From Acinetobacter sp. S54 (GTDB taxonomy: Bacteria > Pseudomonadota > Gammaproteobacteria > Pseudomonadales > Moraxellaceae), in the NCBI RefSeq assembly GCF_016624945.1, contig NZ_JACVUI010000013.1, positions 1-64,000 on the forward strand: 64,000 bases of DNA, read 5' to 3'. Made by a program: the position numbers and the translations under genes. Of the stretch, positions 8,748 through 18,011 are shown one piece after another. The notes under the pieces are model-generated. The model was given only the letters and a program-made list of their open reading frames with translations, searched no databases and had not been told where the DNA came from. Each line of letters begins with the position of its first letter. The stretch's first letter is position 1.

Positions 8748-9182
8748 TTAAGCATCAAGTTGATGACCTGCTTGTTGTTCCAGCATGATAATTTTCTGCT
8801 TCACATGTGCTGGAATTGCCTGCTTAGTTAGGTGAACTGGATCAACCACCACCATCACCGCCTCACCAGTGGCTACAACTTTTTCCTGAGTTGTACTCCA
8901 TAATATATAATTCATTCTAAACGCACTATTACGAATTTCTTCGATTCTTGCGCCTATTTTTAAAGTATCTGGATAAAATACCGGACTTAAATATTTGCAC
9001 TGATTTGATGCAACTACGGTATATATTTTCTCATCAAAAATATTCAAACAGTCTAAATAACGAATTCGGGCACTTTCAATATAACGATAATATAAAACAT
9101 TATTCACATGACCAAAGGCATCCATATCCCCCCATGCTACGACCTGCTCATGAATCACCGGATAGTGTGTAAGCTCATTCAT
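8748..9182 (-). CDS. Acyl-CoA thioesterase, hot-dog fold
   Basis: A 144-residue single-domain protein of the 4-hydroxybenzoyl-CoA thioesterase/YbgC type, which hydrolyses acyl-CoA thioesters. The N-terminal active-site stretch WGDMDAFGHVNNVLYYRY contains the Asp and His-Val-Asn-Asn pattern of the family. It starts 8 bp after the hemY stop on the same strand, so it is probably cotranscribed with the heme genes without an obvious metabolic link. The physiological substrate cannot be read from sequence. Confidence 0.88.
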   Translation of the reverse strand: MNELTHYPVIHEQVVAWGDMDAFGHVNNVLYYRYIESARIRYLDCLNIFDEKIYTVVASNQCKYLSPVFYPDTLKIGARIEEIRNSAFRMNYILWSTTQEKVVATGEAVMVVVDPVHLTKQAIPAHVKQKIIMLEQQAGHQLDA

Positions 9183-9190
9183 AATCTAAC

Positions 9191-10378
9191 TCATATTTTA
9201 AATTGTAGAAAATTAGCATCATTTTCAAAGACTAAGTTTAATTGCTGAATCTGACTTTCATTCAATTGCGACTTAATCCTTAAATAACTCATCAGCACAT
9301 CATCTGGATACAATTGCAACAATTCATCGGCTTCAGTTTGCCGTTTTGTTGCCATATAGACATGCCATTTTGCAAAAGTCAGGATAGGCATACTCAAATA
9401 ACGCTGCTCAAACTGTTCTATTTTTTTCTCAATATCTCGATAATCTGGATTCTGTTTTAATAATTGTTGTTGAAACCATAAATAAAATACATCTCGATCA
9501 AACTGTTCATTCAGCAAATGTAAAGCCAACATTTCATGCTGTAAGCTCATTTCTGGCAACCGTGCAAGCAATTTAAGCCACAACACCTTGCTCGTATAAG
9601 GTCGCGTTTTAATTTCTTGCTCTAGATCTAAATAACGCTGTTGGATGGCATGTAAATCATCTAAAGAGGCTTGGTCAAACTGTGTCAGTAATTGCTGCAA
9701 CCACATATCACGGCTGTGGGGATCAAGATGACCATATTTCAGAGAACGTAAATACACCCAAGGTTGTTGCAATGCCAATTGTCCCCAAAGCACCGTGATG
9801 CGTTGTTGATAGGCTTGTTCAATTTGTTTGAGCCATGGCGATAATTGATGTTGTTGCAAAAATTCTAAATGCGTTAAAGCTTGTTCAGTTTGACCTTTAG
9901 CCAAAAAAAGCTCAATACGTTGTAATTCAGCCAGTTCAAATGCCATAGGCGAAGTATGATTCAATGCATTTAAAGCTTGATCGTATTCTTCTTTCTGAAA
10001 TAAAAGCTTTGCCTCAACAATTCCTTTTAGCAGACCCGATTTCTCAAAGACCTGATTAACAAAATTTTGCTGATCTTTTGCAGCTTCCAACAACCAAATT
10101 ACTCCCAATTGTTCATAGGGATGCAAATGTGAAAGATTAAAAACCGTTTCCAATTTACGCTGTTCACGATGTAAATATCTTCGGACTGTCATCCAGATCA
10201 GTTGTACTGATAAAGTCAACACTCCAATTAACAGTAATAATATCCACACATTGGTCTGTAATTGCCAGTCGCGCCAATAGATATAAACATAACCCGCACC
10301 ATAGCCATAACTCAACACGCTGAGTAAGGCCAATAGGCACAAAGCCACCACGGCATAAGTTTGGAGTAATGCGCGCAT
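9191..10378 (-). CDS. hemY: HemY-like membrane protein of the heme operon
   Basis: HemY in proteobacteria is an inner-membrane protein with tetratricopeptide-like repeats, encoded after hemX and long linked to heme synthesis; its biochemical role is not settled. This 395-residue protein has two hydrophobic helices near the start (about 6-28 and 42-62). A long helical repeat region rich in Leu and Gln follows, including ALNALNHTSPMAFELAELQ. It is unrelated to protoporphyrinogen oxidase, which shares the gene name in Gram-positives. Spacing to hemX is 9 bp. The family call depends partly on the hemC-hemD-hemX-hemY order. Confidence 0.85.
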   Translation of the reverse strand: MRALLQTYAVVALCLLALLSVLSYGYGAGYVYIYWRDWQLQTNVWILLLLIGVLTLSVQLIWMTVRRYLHREQRKLETVFNLSHLHPYEQLGVIWLLEAAKDQQNFVNQVFEKSGLLKGIVEAKLLFQKEEYDQALNALNHTSPMAFELAELQRIELFLAKGQTEQALTHLEFLQQHQLSPWLKQIEQAYQQRITVLWGQLALQQPWVYLRSLKYGHLDPHSRDMWLQQLLTQFDQASLDDLHAIQQRYLDLEQEIKTRPYTSKVLWLKLLARLPEMSLQHEMLALHLLNEQFDRDVFYLWFQQQLLKQNPDYRDIEKKIEQFEQRYLSMPILTFAKWHVYMATKRQTEADELLQLYPDDVLMSYLRIKSQLNESQIQQLNLVFENDANFLQFKI

Positions 10379-10387
10379 GTATTCTCC

Positions 10388-11227
10388 TTATCCCAATAGC
10401 TCAAGCGTAATGAGTTTAGGTACAGGAAGCGTTGGAAGTTGTTTCAGCTTTTCCAACCGCATTTTTAAATCTTGACTTGCTTTATCTGGAAGTTGTGCTA
10501 ACTGTTGAGTCGCCATGGTCAAAACATGCTGATATTCAGTTAAATGTCCATCGTTGATGGCCTGGCGAGCCAACAATAGGCGCAGTTGCACTTCTTTTAA
10601 AATAATACGTCGATTAATTAACTCCGCAGGGGCGCGATCAACTCGCTGCAATTGAAACCATCCTTCCCAAAAATGCTGTTGTTGCTGTCGCTTTAACTCT
10701 ACATGGCTATTTTCTTGCGCTGTTTGTAAATCTTTATCTATTAATTGAATCAGATCATCGAAGCTTTGTTGTTGCTGGTTTTTAGAAATAATAAATTGCT
10801 GAATTGCTTGTTTATCTTTATTGATACTCTCATGCAAGCTGCGTTCTAACGCAGGCGCGAGCGTATAACTAGGCAATAGCTGATTAAGCTGGTTGAGTTT
10901 ATCGACTGCATAAATATACTGATGTTGTTGCAATGCAAATTGTACTAACTCTAATTGTTGTTTGATCACCGCAACAGGGTTTAATGTCGCATGAAGAGAT
11001 GCCGAGGAAGTGTGCTCACTTGGTGAATTAGACGCTGTAGTGGAAGGGTTCGCCAACTGTCGTTGCAAAGCAACCAGATGATCATTCAAATTGGCATTAT
11101 TCTGCTCAATCTGCGTGATATTTTGTTCAAGGAGATCAAAACGTTGAGAAAGTTGATATGAGTCATAACTTAACTTCGCTAGCCACAGCAAAGCCAAAAT
11201 CACCATAAACCCGATAAATTTCCTCAT
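10388..11227 (-). CDS. hemX: HemX-like protein of the heme operon
   Basis: The 279-residue protein starts with one transmembrane helix (about 4-20). A coiled coil (about 28-60, with LLEQNITQIEQNNANLNDHL) and a Gln-rich helical periplasmic domain follow. HemX proteins were annotated as uroporphyrinogen C-methyltransferases, but this one has no SAM-binding motif and is more likely a structural or regulatory partner in heme synthesis. Its ATG overlaps the hemD stop by four bases. The short length against enterobacterial HemX reflects a brief N-terminus. Confidence 0.83.
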   Translation of the reverse strand: MRKFIGFMVILALLWLAKLSYDSYQLSQRFDLLEQNITQIEQNNANLNDHLVALQRQLANPSTTASNSPSEHTSSASLHATLNPVAVIKQQLELVQFALQQHQYIYAVDKLNQLNQLLPSYTLAPALERSLHESINKDKQAIQQFIISKNQQQQSFDDLIQLIDKDLQTAQENSHVELKRQQQQHFWEGWFQLQRVDRAPAELINRRIILKEVQLRLLLARQAINDGHLTEYQHVLTMATQQLAQLPDKASQDLKMRLEKLKQLPTLPVPKLITLELLG

Positions 11228-12006
11228 AAACGTCCTTCATCTTTCTCTAACTGGGCCAACACAGTGTTAGGCTTTAAGTCATCTACACGGCAAACCGAAT
11301 AATACGCATTTTGCTGATTTTTATATGTCATTAATATGTGAAATAAACGCTCACCCAATACCATATAACAACATCGATGACATACTGATGGCAAGGCTTC
11401 AACTAATTTCAGCCAATTTAACCAACTTGCCTCACTACTCATCAAAACCCATACTTTTTCCTGCTCTGCCAAAATTCGAGATGTCAATATCGGTAGATAT
11501 TCAACGGTTTCCAAAGGGCAGTGCCTGCTATATAACACAAAATTTAAAACCTCAATACCTTGTGAGGCTAAATGCTGCATCATGAACTGACGCCCACCTT
11601 CACCGCGCCAGAATGCAATCTGTTTTAAGCGTGAAGGTTGTTTAAACATCTCAAGCTGTAGCATGCCTTCTGATGTTTCAATCGCAGGTACTTCAGCATT
11701 AAGCTGGTATCGCGCAAGATAATCCGCCGTACTTTTTCCAACTGCAACCCATTGAATATGTTTGAGCTGTTGAATGTCTATTCCTGAGCGATGCAGATAG
11801 CGCAAACCAATTTCCGCTGCGGTAGGACTCACCACCACAACCACCTGAGTCTGTGCAAGCTGCTGATAAAGTCTAACCAACTCATCTGAATAAGGTGATT
11901 CAATCAATTCCAATAAAGGATAATCAATCACCTCATATCCCTTTGCCTGTAGGGATTGATTTAACTGTTCAGCTCGAACTGTAGGTCGGGTATTGATAAA
12001 TAACAT
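11224..12006 (-). CDS. hemD: Uroporphyrinogen-III synthase
   Basis: HemD closes and inverts ring D of hydroxymethylbilane to give uroporphyrinogen III in the cytoplasm. HemD sequences diverge strongly. Support here is the 260-residue size, the opening LFINTRPTVRAEQLNQSL, the VVVVSPTAAEIGLRYL stretch, VAVGKSTADYL, and the position directly after hemC. The stop overlaps the hemX start. Confidence 0.93.
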   Translation of the reverse strand: MLFINTRPTVRAEQLNQSLQAKGYEVIDYPLLELIESPYSDELVRLYQQLAQTQVVVVVSPTAAEIGLRYLHRSGIDIQQLKHIQWVAVGKSTADYLARYQLNAEVPAIETSEGMLQLEMFKQPSRLKQIAFWRGEGGRQFMMQHLASQGIEVLNFVLYSRHCPLETVEYLPILTSRILAEQEKVWVLMSSEASWLNWLKLVEALPSVCHRCCYMVLGERLFHILMTYKNQQNAYYSVCRVDDLKPNTVLAQLEKDEGRL

Positions 12007-12021
12007 AGCGAGTACAATTGC

Positions 12022-12939
12022 TTAGTGTAATGCACTTAGTAACTCACCTGCGCCCTGCTGTAAGAGTTGCTGCGCCAGACGAACACCAAGTTGTTCAGCG
12101 TTTTTAATTTGGTCAGACTGCTGTGCACAAAGTAAAGTTTGTCCATCTATGCTGCCCACTCGACCTTCAATCGAAATTTTAGTCCCATTTAAAGTCGCAT
12201 AGCCTGCAATAGGTACTTGGCAACCACCTTCAAGATACGCATTAAAAGCTCGCTCTGCACGAACACAGTGCCAAGTTTGTTCATGTAATAAAGGTTGAAT
12301 GAGACCCAGAACATTTTGATCATCTGTACGGCATTCTAGTCCCAGCGCACCCTGACCAACCGCCGGCAGACTCACCTCAACCCCAAGGGTATGACGAATA
12401 CGACTTTCCAATCCTAAACGCTTAAGTCCCGCACTGGCTAGAATAATCGCATCATATTGATCAGCATCCAGTTTAGACAAACGAGTCCCCACATTGCCAC
12501 GTAAATCAATAATGGTTAAATCTGGTCGTTGTTTTAAAATTTGACATTTACGGCGTAAACTAGATGTACCTACTCGTGCACCGCGTGGCAAATCATCAAA
12601 ATGGGCAAAGCTGTTAGATACAAAAGCATCGAAAGGATCTTCACGTTCACAAATCACTGGCAAGCATAAACCCTCAGGCAAATGCATCGGTACATCTTTC
12701 ATGGAATGTACAGCCAAATCAGCACGACCATCCAATAAAGCGGCCTCTAATTCTTTTACAAATAAACCCTTACCACCAATCTTTGCCAGCGGTGTATCCA
12801 AGATTTTATCGCCTTGCGTTACAAATTTAACTAATTCCACCTTTAAGTCAGGATAAAGTTCCTGCAATCGAGCACGAATATGTTCTGCCTGCCAAAGAGC
12901 AAGCGGGCTTTGACGAGTCGCAATTTTCAAGGTCTGCAT
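12022..12939 (-). CDS. hemC: Porphobilinogen deaminase (hydroxymethylbilane synthase)
   Basis: HemC joins four porphobilinogens into hydroxymethylbilane using a covalent dipyrromethane cofactor. The protein opens [18 protein letters not shown], has [14 protein letters not shown] and [10 protein letters not shown], and carries the cofactor cysteine in [12 protein letters not shown] near residue 240. I chose the ATG at 12939 (305 residues) because homologous proteins start just before LKIATR; eight extra codons upstream look non-coding. It heads the hemC-hemD-hemX-hemY-thioesterase run. Confidence 0.97.
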   Translation of the reverse strand: MQTLKIATRQSPLALWQAEHIRARLQELYPDLKVELVKFVTQGDKILDTPLAKIGGKGLFVKELEAALLDGRADLAVHSMKDVPMHLPEGLCLPVICEREDPFDAFVSNSFAHFDDLPRGARVGTSSLRRKCQILKQRPDLTIIDLRGNVGTRLSKLDADQYDAIILASAGLKRLGLESRIRHTLGVEVSLPAVGQGALGLECRTDDQNVLGLIQPLLHEQTWHCVRAERAFNAYLEGGCQVPIAGYATLNGTKISIEGRVGSIDGQTLLCAQQSDQIKNAEQLGVRLAQQLLQQGAGELLSALH

Positions 12940-13046
12940 AAATCTTGGATCAGTTAAAAACAAACTCTAAACTTAACCCGATCTCTTAAAATTGCAAGTA
13001 AAATCTAAGTTAAACAAGCTCAAAACCAACGAATGGCGATATCTTG

Positions 13047-13787
13047 TTAGAGTTTTTGCATACGTTCGCGTAGTTGTGGTAAATGACGACGACTTACGGA
13101 AAGACGCTCACTTACCTCACGACAACGGACTTGATACTGACCCGAAGTAACTAATTCAAGACCTTCAAGATAATCAATTGAAACCAGAGCATTACGATGA
13201 ATACGTATAAAACGCTCAGGAAACTCTTGCTCAAGTTCTTTTAACGTTTCGTCGATGAGTACACTGCCATTTTTGTGACGTACCGTGACATATTTTTGAT
13301 CTGCCAGAAAATAATAGATATTTTCAATCGGAATTAGTTCTACGCCACGATAGGTTTTGGCTGTAATTTGATGTCTTTGTATTTTCACGTCGTCCATATC
13401 TTCTTTTTGTTTTATCGTACTCAGCTGAGCTTGAGTTAATTTGGTTAAATGATCTAAAACTTGCTGCAAATCTTGTTGGGAAATCGGCTTTAGTAAATAT
13501 CCTTTGGCTTGAGATTTAAACGCCTCAAGTGCATGATCATCATAAGCCGTGCAGAATACAATCGCAGGCATGGGATCAAAATGACTGATTTGTTCTGCAC
13601 AAAACAGGCCGTCCATGCCAGGCATTTGAATATCGAGCAGAACAACATCTGGTTCATACTGCTCAGCCAGATCAAGCGCATCCTGTCCATTATTAGCAGT
13701 CGCGACCACTTGATGCCCCAATTGCGTAACTAAACGTGACAATCGTTCAACCGCCAGAGGTTCGTCATCACAGATTAAGATCCTCAT
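13047..13787 (-). CDS. algR: LytTR-type response regulator AlgR
   Basis: A 246-residue two-component regulator. The receiver domain (1-120) has the acidic pair DDE at 7-9, the phosphorylated Asp in VVLLDIQMPGMDG, and the Lys in YLLKPIS. The LytTR DNA-binding domain (about 140-245) contains IENIYYFLADQKYVTV and RIHRNALVS. In Pseudomonas aeruginosa AlgR governs twitching motility and alginate genes, and the hemC-algR-algZ-argH order is the same there. Targets in this organism are not known from sequence. The kinase gene lies 36 bp upstream. Confidence 0.93.
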   Translation of the reverse strand: MRILICDDEPLAVERLSRLVTQLGHQVVATANNGQDALDLAEQYEPDVVLLDIQMPGMDGLFCAEQISHFDPMPAIVFCTAYDDHALEAFKSQAKGYLLKPISQQDLQQVLDHLTKLTQAQLSTIKQKEDMDDVKIQRHQITAKTYRGVELIPIENIYYFLADQKYVTVRHKNGSVLIDETLKELEQEFPERFIRIHRNALVSIDYLEGLELVTSGQYQVRCREVSERLSVSRRHLPQLRERMQKL

Positions 13788-13823
13788 TTCTCCTCCTTGT
13801 CGCGTTAACTGGTTTGTTTCGTT

Positions 13824-14921
13824 TTAATCGGTTAACCCTGACTTATTATTGTTTGCCTGATATTGGTAACTTACCACTGTGGTATACAACCCACGCGCAC
13901 TATAGGTTTGAAACTTGACCGTATTTCCATAATACGCTCTGAGACGCTGTTTCACATTATCTATAGCAATACCGTGTCCTTCTCTGGTTTTTATTGTATC
14001 GTGACTGTATGGATTGGTAATGACTATACTGACTTGATTTTGCAATATTTCAACCAATACACCAATTTGACATGCCCCACCAATTTTTTCTACTCCATGA
14101 AAAATACTATTTTCAAGTAAAGGCTGCAAGGTCAACAACGGAATTTGTATCATTTTAAGTTGTTGAACAGTATACGGAATTTTCCATTCAATATGAAATC
14201 TATCACCTAATCGAATTTGTTCGATAAATAAATATTGTCGACAAAGTTCAATTTCATCATTCAAGGTGACTAATTTAAGTTGCTGGAAACTGGCACGAAA
14301 TAGCTTAGATAAACTGATCAGCATGGTTTCTGCTTTATCTGGATCAAGACTAATCAAGCTAACTACACTATTTAAGCTATTAAATAAAAAATGTGGATGA
14401 ATGCGCGCTTGCATGGCTTGTATGCGTGCATTCAACTCACTGTATTGCTGGGTCAACCATTGATCACGCACATACATGTAGCGCAGACAAAATGCTCCGA
14501 GCAAAATGCCATAGCTTAAATGCATGTCCACACCAGCAAATAAAAGATCGCGATTGAAATGGTGTAGAGTGAAATAACTACCCCAGTGTTGCAAAATATT
14601 GCCAATACAAGTGGTTAAAAACACGATGATTTGCAACAAGATAAAACCAATAACCAAAGCGGTGACTTGATTAGTGCGATTAAAAAAAATGTGGAAATGA
14701 TCTAAAATCGCTGAAAATGACAATACCACCCAGTTAATAAAAAACACATATTGCATAAGCCTTAAGCCCTGCAATGTCTGCCACGACCCTGCTTCTGCCA
14801 GTGCCAACACGATCGCTAATACGTTACTGGCCACTATCAATTCCAACAAATGTTGCCACTGACCTATTTTGGTAAAAAAGTAAGAGTTACCTGAAAGTCG
14901 AATCTGTTGATTTAAATCCAT
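13824..14921 (-). CDS. algZ: LytS/AlgZ-type sensor histidine kinase
   Basis: The inner-membrane kinase partner of AlgR. The N-terminal half has several hydrophobic helices (about residues 25-160). The His-kinase domain follows with the LytS-type phosphoacceptor motif [16 protein letters not shown]. The ATPase domain has [15 protein letters not shown] and [14 protein letters not shown] chose the ATG at 14921 (365 residues). A longer frame reaching 15047 would overlap the divergent argH coding start and adds a Lys/Ser-rich stretch with no family likeness. It shares a 77-bp divergent promoter gap with argH. Confidence 0.9.
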   Translation of the reverse strand: MDLNQQIRLSGNSYFFTKIGQWQHLLELIVASNVLAIVLALAEAGSWQTLQGLRLMQYVFFINWVVLSFSAILDHFHIFFNRTNQVTALVIGFILLQIIVFLTTCIGNILQHWGSYFTLHHFNRDLLFAGVDMHLSYGILLGAFCLRYMYVRDQWLTQQYSELNARIQAMQARIHPHFLFNSLNSVVSLISLDPDKAETMLISLSKLFRASFQQLKLVTLNDEIELCRQYLFIEQIRLGDRFHIEWKIPYTVQQLKMIQIPLLTLQPLLENSIFHGVEKIGGACQIGVLVEILQNQVSIVITNPYSHDTIKTREGHGIAIDNVKQRLRAYYGNTVKFQTYSARGLYTTVVSYQYQANNNKSGLTD

Positions 14922-14998
14922 CGAACTCTGGGCATCGGCAAGCCTTGAGGAATTTGTTATACTCTTTTTTATTTTTCGCTTTTTTTTACCGAGCCAAC

Positions 14999-16432
14999 AT
15001 GACCACATCTTCGAATTCCCCTCATTCATCTGCCCAGAACCAGACATCTGGTATGTGGGGCGGTCGCTTTAGTGAAGCGACAGATGCTTTTGTTGCTGAA
15101 TTTACCGCATCTGTACAATTTGACCAACGCTTTTATAAACAAGATATCGCCGGTTCGATTGCCCATGCCACTATGTTGGCAAAAGTAGGCGTCCTCACGG
15201 ATGCTGAACGTGATGACATTATTCAGGGCTTAACAGCAATTAAGTCTGAAATTGAGGCGGGCCAGTTTGAATGGCGTATCGATTTAGAAGATGTACATAT
15301 GAACATCGAGTCTCGTTTGACTCAACGCATCGGTATTACAGGCAAAAAACTACATACAGGTCGTAGCCGTAACGATCAGGTCGCGACCGATATTCGTTTG
15401 TATTTACGTGATGAAATTGATGATATTTTATCGATTCTACTGCGTTTACAAAAAGGTTTACTGGGCTTAGCTGCAAAAAATGCCAATACCATCATGCCTG
15501 GTTTCACTCATTTACAAACAGCACAACCTGTGACTTTTGGACATCATTTATTGGCTTGGTTTGAAATGTTCATTCGTGATACTGAACGTCTGCAAGATTG
15601 TCGTAAACGTGTCAATCGTATGCCACTGGGCTCTGCTGCATTGGCAGGCACGACCTATCCGATCGATCGTGCTTATACTGCGGAACTTTTAGGTTTTGAA
15701 GCAGTATCTGAAAATTCACTGGATGCTGTTTCTGACCGTGATTTTGCTATTGAGTTCAACGCTGCAGCAGCTTTAATCATGATGCACTTGTCGCGTATGT
15801 CTGAAGAATTAATTTTATGGACATCTGCTCAATTTAAATTTGTAAATATTCCTGACCGCTTTTGTACAGGGTCATCGATTATGCCGCAGAAGAAAAATCC
15901 AGATGTACCTGAGTTAATTCGTGGCAAATCTGGTCGGGTTTTTGGTGATTTAATCAGCCTTTTGACGCTGATGAAAGGTCAACCTTTGGCTTACAACAAA
16001 GACAATCAAGAAGATAAAGAACCACTTTTCGATGCGATTGATACAGTTCGCGGTTCGCTTATGGCTTTTGCAGACATGATTCCTGCCCTAGTGCCAAATA
16101 TCGAAATTATGCGAGAGGCTGCACTTCGTGGTTTTTCAACGGCTACAGATCTTGCAGATTATCTGGTGAAAAAAGGTGTGGCATTCCGTGATGCTCATGA
16201 AATTGTGGGTAAAGCTGTGGCACTAGGCGTGCAGGAAGATAAAGATTTATCTGAATTAACTCTTGAACAACTTCAGCAATTTTCAGATTTAATTAGCGCC
16301 GATGTATTTGATAAAGCATTAACGCTAGAAGCTTCTGTCAATGCGCGTGACCATATTGGAGGAACTTCTCCAAAACAGGTGACGGCCGCGATTGTACGTG
16401 CTGAAAAACGTCTTGAACAACTTTACGCTTAA
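14999..16432 (+). CDS. argH: Argininosuccinate lyase
   Basis: ArgH splits argininosuccinate into arginine and fumarate, the last step of arginine synthesis. The 477-residue protein has [16 protein letters not shown] at the start, [12 protein letters not shown], and the superfamily signature [19 protein letters not shown] near residue 290. The ATG at 14999 is preferred; an in-frame TTG 18 codons earlier lies in the divergent promoter and would add an unlikely Phe-rich extension. yggX follows after 9 bp. Confidence 0.97.
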   Translation: MTTSSNSPHSSAQNQTSGMWGGRFSEATDAFVAEFTASVQFDQRFYKQDIAGSIAHATMLAKVGVLTDAERDDIIQGLTAIKSEIEAGQFEWRIDLEDVHMNIESRLTQRIGITGKKLHTGRSRNDQVATDIRLYLRDEIDDILSILLRLQKGLLGLAAKNANTIMPGFTHLQTAQPVTFGHHLLAWFEMFIRDTERLQDCRKRVNRMPLGSAALAGTTYPIDRAYTAELLGFEAVSENSLDAVSDRDFAIEFNAAAALIMMHLSRMSEELILWTSAQFKFVNIPDRFCTGSSIMPQKKNPDVPELIRGKSGRVFGDLISLLTLMKGQPLAYNKDNQEDKEPLFDAIDTVRGSLMAFADMIPALVPNIEIMREAALRGFSTATDLADYLVKKGVAFRDAHEIVGKAVALGVQEDKDLSELTLEQLQQFSDLISADVFDKALTLEASVNARDHIGGTSPKQVTAAIVRAEKRLEQLYA

Positions 16433-16441
16433 GGAAAACTC

Positions 16442-16717
16442 ATGAGTCGCCAAGTATTTTGTGTTAAATATCAAAAGGAAATGGAAGGCCTCGATTTTGC
16501 ACCATTTCCTGGAGCGAAAGGTCAGGAATTATTTGAGCATGTTTCTAAGCAGGCTTGGCAAGAATGGTTACAGCACCAAACCACATTAATTAACGAAAAA
16601 CGCTTAAATGTATTTGAACCAGAAGCTAAAAAGTTTTTGGAAGAACAACGCGAGAAGTTTTTCAATAATGATGAAAGTGTCGAAAAAGCTGAGGGCTGGA
16701 AGCCTGAGGAAAATTAA
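16442..16717 (+). CDS. yggX: Probable Fe(II)-trafficking, oxidative-damage protection protein
   Basis: A 91-residue cytoplasmic protein. Members of this family protect iron-sulfur clusters and are thought to handle labile iron. The conserved Cys7 is present in [21 protein letters not shown], and the helical tail has [19 protein letters not shown]. It is 9 bp after argH with an AAGGAAA ribosome site, so it is probably cotranscribed, and a strong terminator follows. Confidence 0.95.
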   Translation: MSRQVFCVKYQKEMEGLDFAPFPGAKGQELFEHVSKQAWQEWLQHQTTLINEKRLNVFEPEAKKFLEEQREKFFNNDESVEKAEGWKPEEN

Positions 16718-16763
16718 AGCATCGTTTTAGCTTTCTTCACGATATCTGCAAAAAATTTTCTTT

Positions 16764-16790
16764 AAAAAGTAGTCTTAGTGACTACTTTTT
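16764..16790 (+). terminator. Terminator after yggX
   Basis: A perfect 11-bp stem (AAAAAGTAGTC / GACTACTTTTT) with loop TTAGT ends in T residues, 46 nt after the yggX stop. Confidence 0.88.
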
Positions 16791-16864
16791 ACGTTTATTA
16801 CATAGAAACATATAATATTACATAGCCTCACAAGACTCTGCATGATTCTTTCAATTTTTCTTCC

Positions 16865-16870
16865 TATAAT
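16865..16870 (+). promoter_or_regulatory. -10 box of the candidate small RNA
   Basis: A perfect TATAAT stands 54 nt before a strong terminator with no reading frame between. The region 17 bp upstream (ATGATT) is a poor -35, so the promoter is only half supported. Confidence 0.4.
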
Positions 16871-16876
16871 GATTCC

Positions 16877-16960
16877 ATAGCAAGGCATTAAGCATCCCCC
16901 AATGCAGCCTTACGATGTTTTCTTCCCAGATTTCTCCCCCCAAGAAATCTGGGATTTTTT
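16877..16960 (+). ncRNA. Candidate small RNA with C-rich hairpin loops
   Basis: Between the yggX terminator and phoU, a perfect -10 box is followed by about 84 nt that hold no usable ORF and end in an intrinsic terminator. The first hairpin uses AAGGC...GCCTT around a loop containing CCCCC (16896-16900). The second is the terminator stem CCCAGATTTCT / AGAAATCTGGG with loop CCCCCCA, then a T-run. Two unpaired C-runs resemble sRNAs that pair with G-rich ribosome binding sites; that role is inference. It could instead be a stray terminator with a chance -10. Confidence 0.45.
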
Positions 16961-16961
16961 T
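16925..16961 (+). terminator. Strong terminator with a six-C loop
   Basis: An 11-bp perfect stem (CCCAGATTTCT / AGAAATCTGGG) with loop CCCCCCA is followed by A and seven T residues. There is no gene immediately upstream on the plus strand, since the yggX terminator already lies at 16764-16790. Confidence 0.85.
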
Positions 16962-17032
16962 GTCCGTCTTTTCTTACGCAATCTATCTACTTTTATCCCT
17001 CGCATAATTTCAATCATTTTAATATTCTAAAG

Positions 17033-17164
17033 TTGACGTCAGCAGGAAGCAGACGAATTATTATCATATTTGCTGTGAAGCATCACCGAAAGGATATCGG
17101 ATACTATTTAGGCACACATCTCATCGATAAAAAAAGACCTTGAAATAATTCAAGGTCTTTTTTT
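17033..17164 (+). ncRNA. Weak second small-RNA candidate before the phoU terminator
   Basis: TTGACG at 17033 is a good -35, with AATTAT or ATTATT 17-18 bp later as a mediocre -10. A transcript from about 17068 would run some 97 nt to the 17129-17164 terminator without an ORF. The terminator is already explained by phoU on the other strand, so the plus-strand transcript is speculative. The coordinates include the promoter. Confidence 0.25.
17129..17164. terminator. Bidirectional terminator, 16-bp perfect stem, after phoU
   Basis: AAAAAAAGACCTTGAA pairs perfectly with TTCAAGGTCTTTTTTT around loop ATAA. It ends phoU on the minus strand (24 nt past its stop) and would stop plus-strand transcripts too. 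Confidence 0.9.
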
Positions 17165-17188
17165 ATGGGCATAAGCTTCAGAATATTT

Positions 17189-17911
17189 TTATCCGCGATG
17201 CACTTTTTCTTCGATTTCTTCTATGCGAGTATGTCGGACATCTAGACCTTTGGCGATATAAATGACTTGTTCAGCAAGATTACGAGAATGATCACCAATA
17301 CGTTCCAGTGAGCGCAATACCCACATTACATTAATTACCCGTGAAATATGACGAGGATCTTCAATCATATACGTCATTAATGTACGTGTTGCTGACTGGT
17401 ATTCACGATCAATGTCGGCATCTGCAAGCAATACCTGCAACGCCTGTTCTGCATCCAAACGCGCAAAGGCATCTAGCGCGTCATGAATCATGACTCGAAC
17501 TTGATTACCAATATGACGTGTTTCCATATAACCACGTGGTGAGCCGCCTTCTTCACACAAGTTCTGAGCAATACGGGCAATTTTGGCCGCTTCATCACCA
17601 ATTCGTTCCAAATCTGTATTGGCTTTACTCATAGCCAATACCATACGCAAATCAATGGCAGCAGGATGACGACGCGCCAAAATCAAAGTCAAACCTTCAT
17701 CAATATCTCGTTCAAGTTGATTCACGGTATTATCTTTAAACTGAACATCAAGTGCCATGTTGACATCGGTATCCAATAGGGCATGAATAGCATTGGCTAC
17801 TTGTTGTTCGACCAAGCCGCCCATGGTCATGAATTTCGTGTTTACATCTTGCAAATCTTCATTGAATTGCGAAGAAATATGATGACTTAACACAGGATTA
17901 CTTGGACTCAA
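17189..17911 (-). CDS. phoU: Phosphate-signalling protein PhoU
   Basis: PhoU connects the PstSCAB phosphate transporter to PhoR/PhoB signalling and keeps the Pho regulon off when phosphate is plentiful. The 240-residue protein is two homologous three-helix bundles. The repeats show LERDIDEGLTLILARRHP and DLERIGDEAAKIA in the first half and LRSLERIGDHSRNLAEQ in the second; the (D/S)LERIGDxxxxI metal-site motif occurs twice. No pst or phoBR genes are next to it, so it is a single-gene unit. Confidence 0.96.
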   Translation of the reverse strand: MSPSNPVLSHHISSQFNEDLQDVNTKFMTMGGLVEQQVANAIHALLDTDVNMALDVQFKDNTVNQLERDIDEGLTLILARRHPAAIDLRMVLAMSKANTDLERIGDEAAKIARIAQNLCEEGGSPRGYMETRHIGNQVRVMIHDALDAFARLDAEQALQVLLADADIDREYQSATRTLMTYMIEDPRHISRVINVMWVLRSLERIGDHSRNLAEQVIYIAKGLDVRHTRIEEIEEKVHRG

Positions 17912-18011
17912 GGGAGCCTCCCATCAGGATCGAATGAACAAACAAGGATAGACCGTGATTAAAACATATCCAGCATGAAAGTTTTATGACAAAAACCGCA
18001 ATTTTGGCATT

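Noticed and set aside
14945..14998. TTG start extending argH by 18 codons
   Set aside because: Falls in the divergent promoter and adds a Phe-rich stretch unlike ArgH; the ATG at 14999 fits the family.
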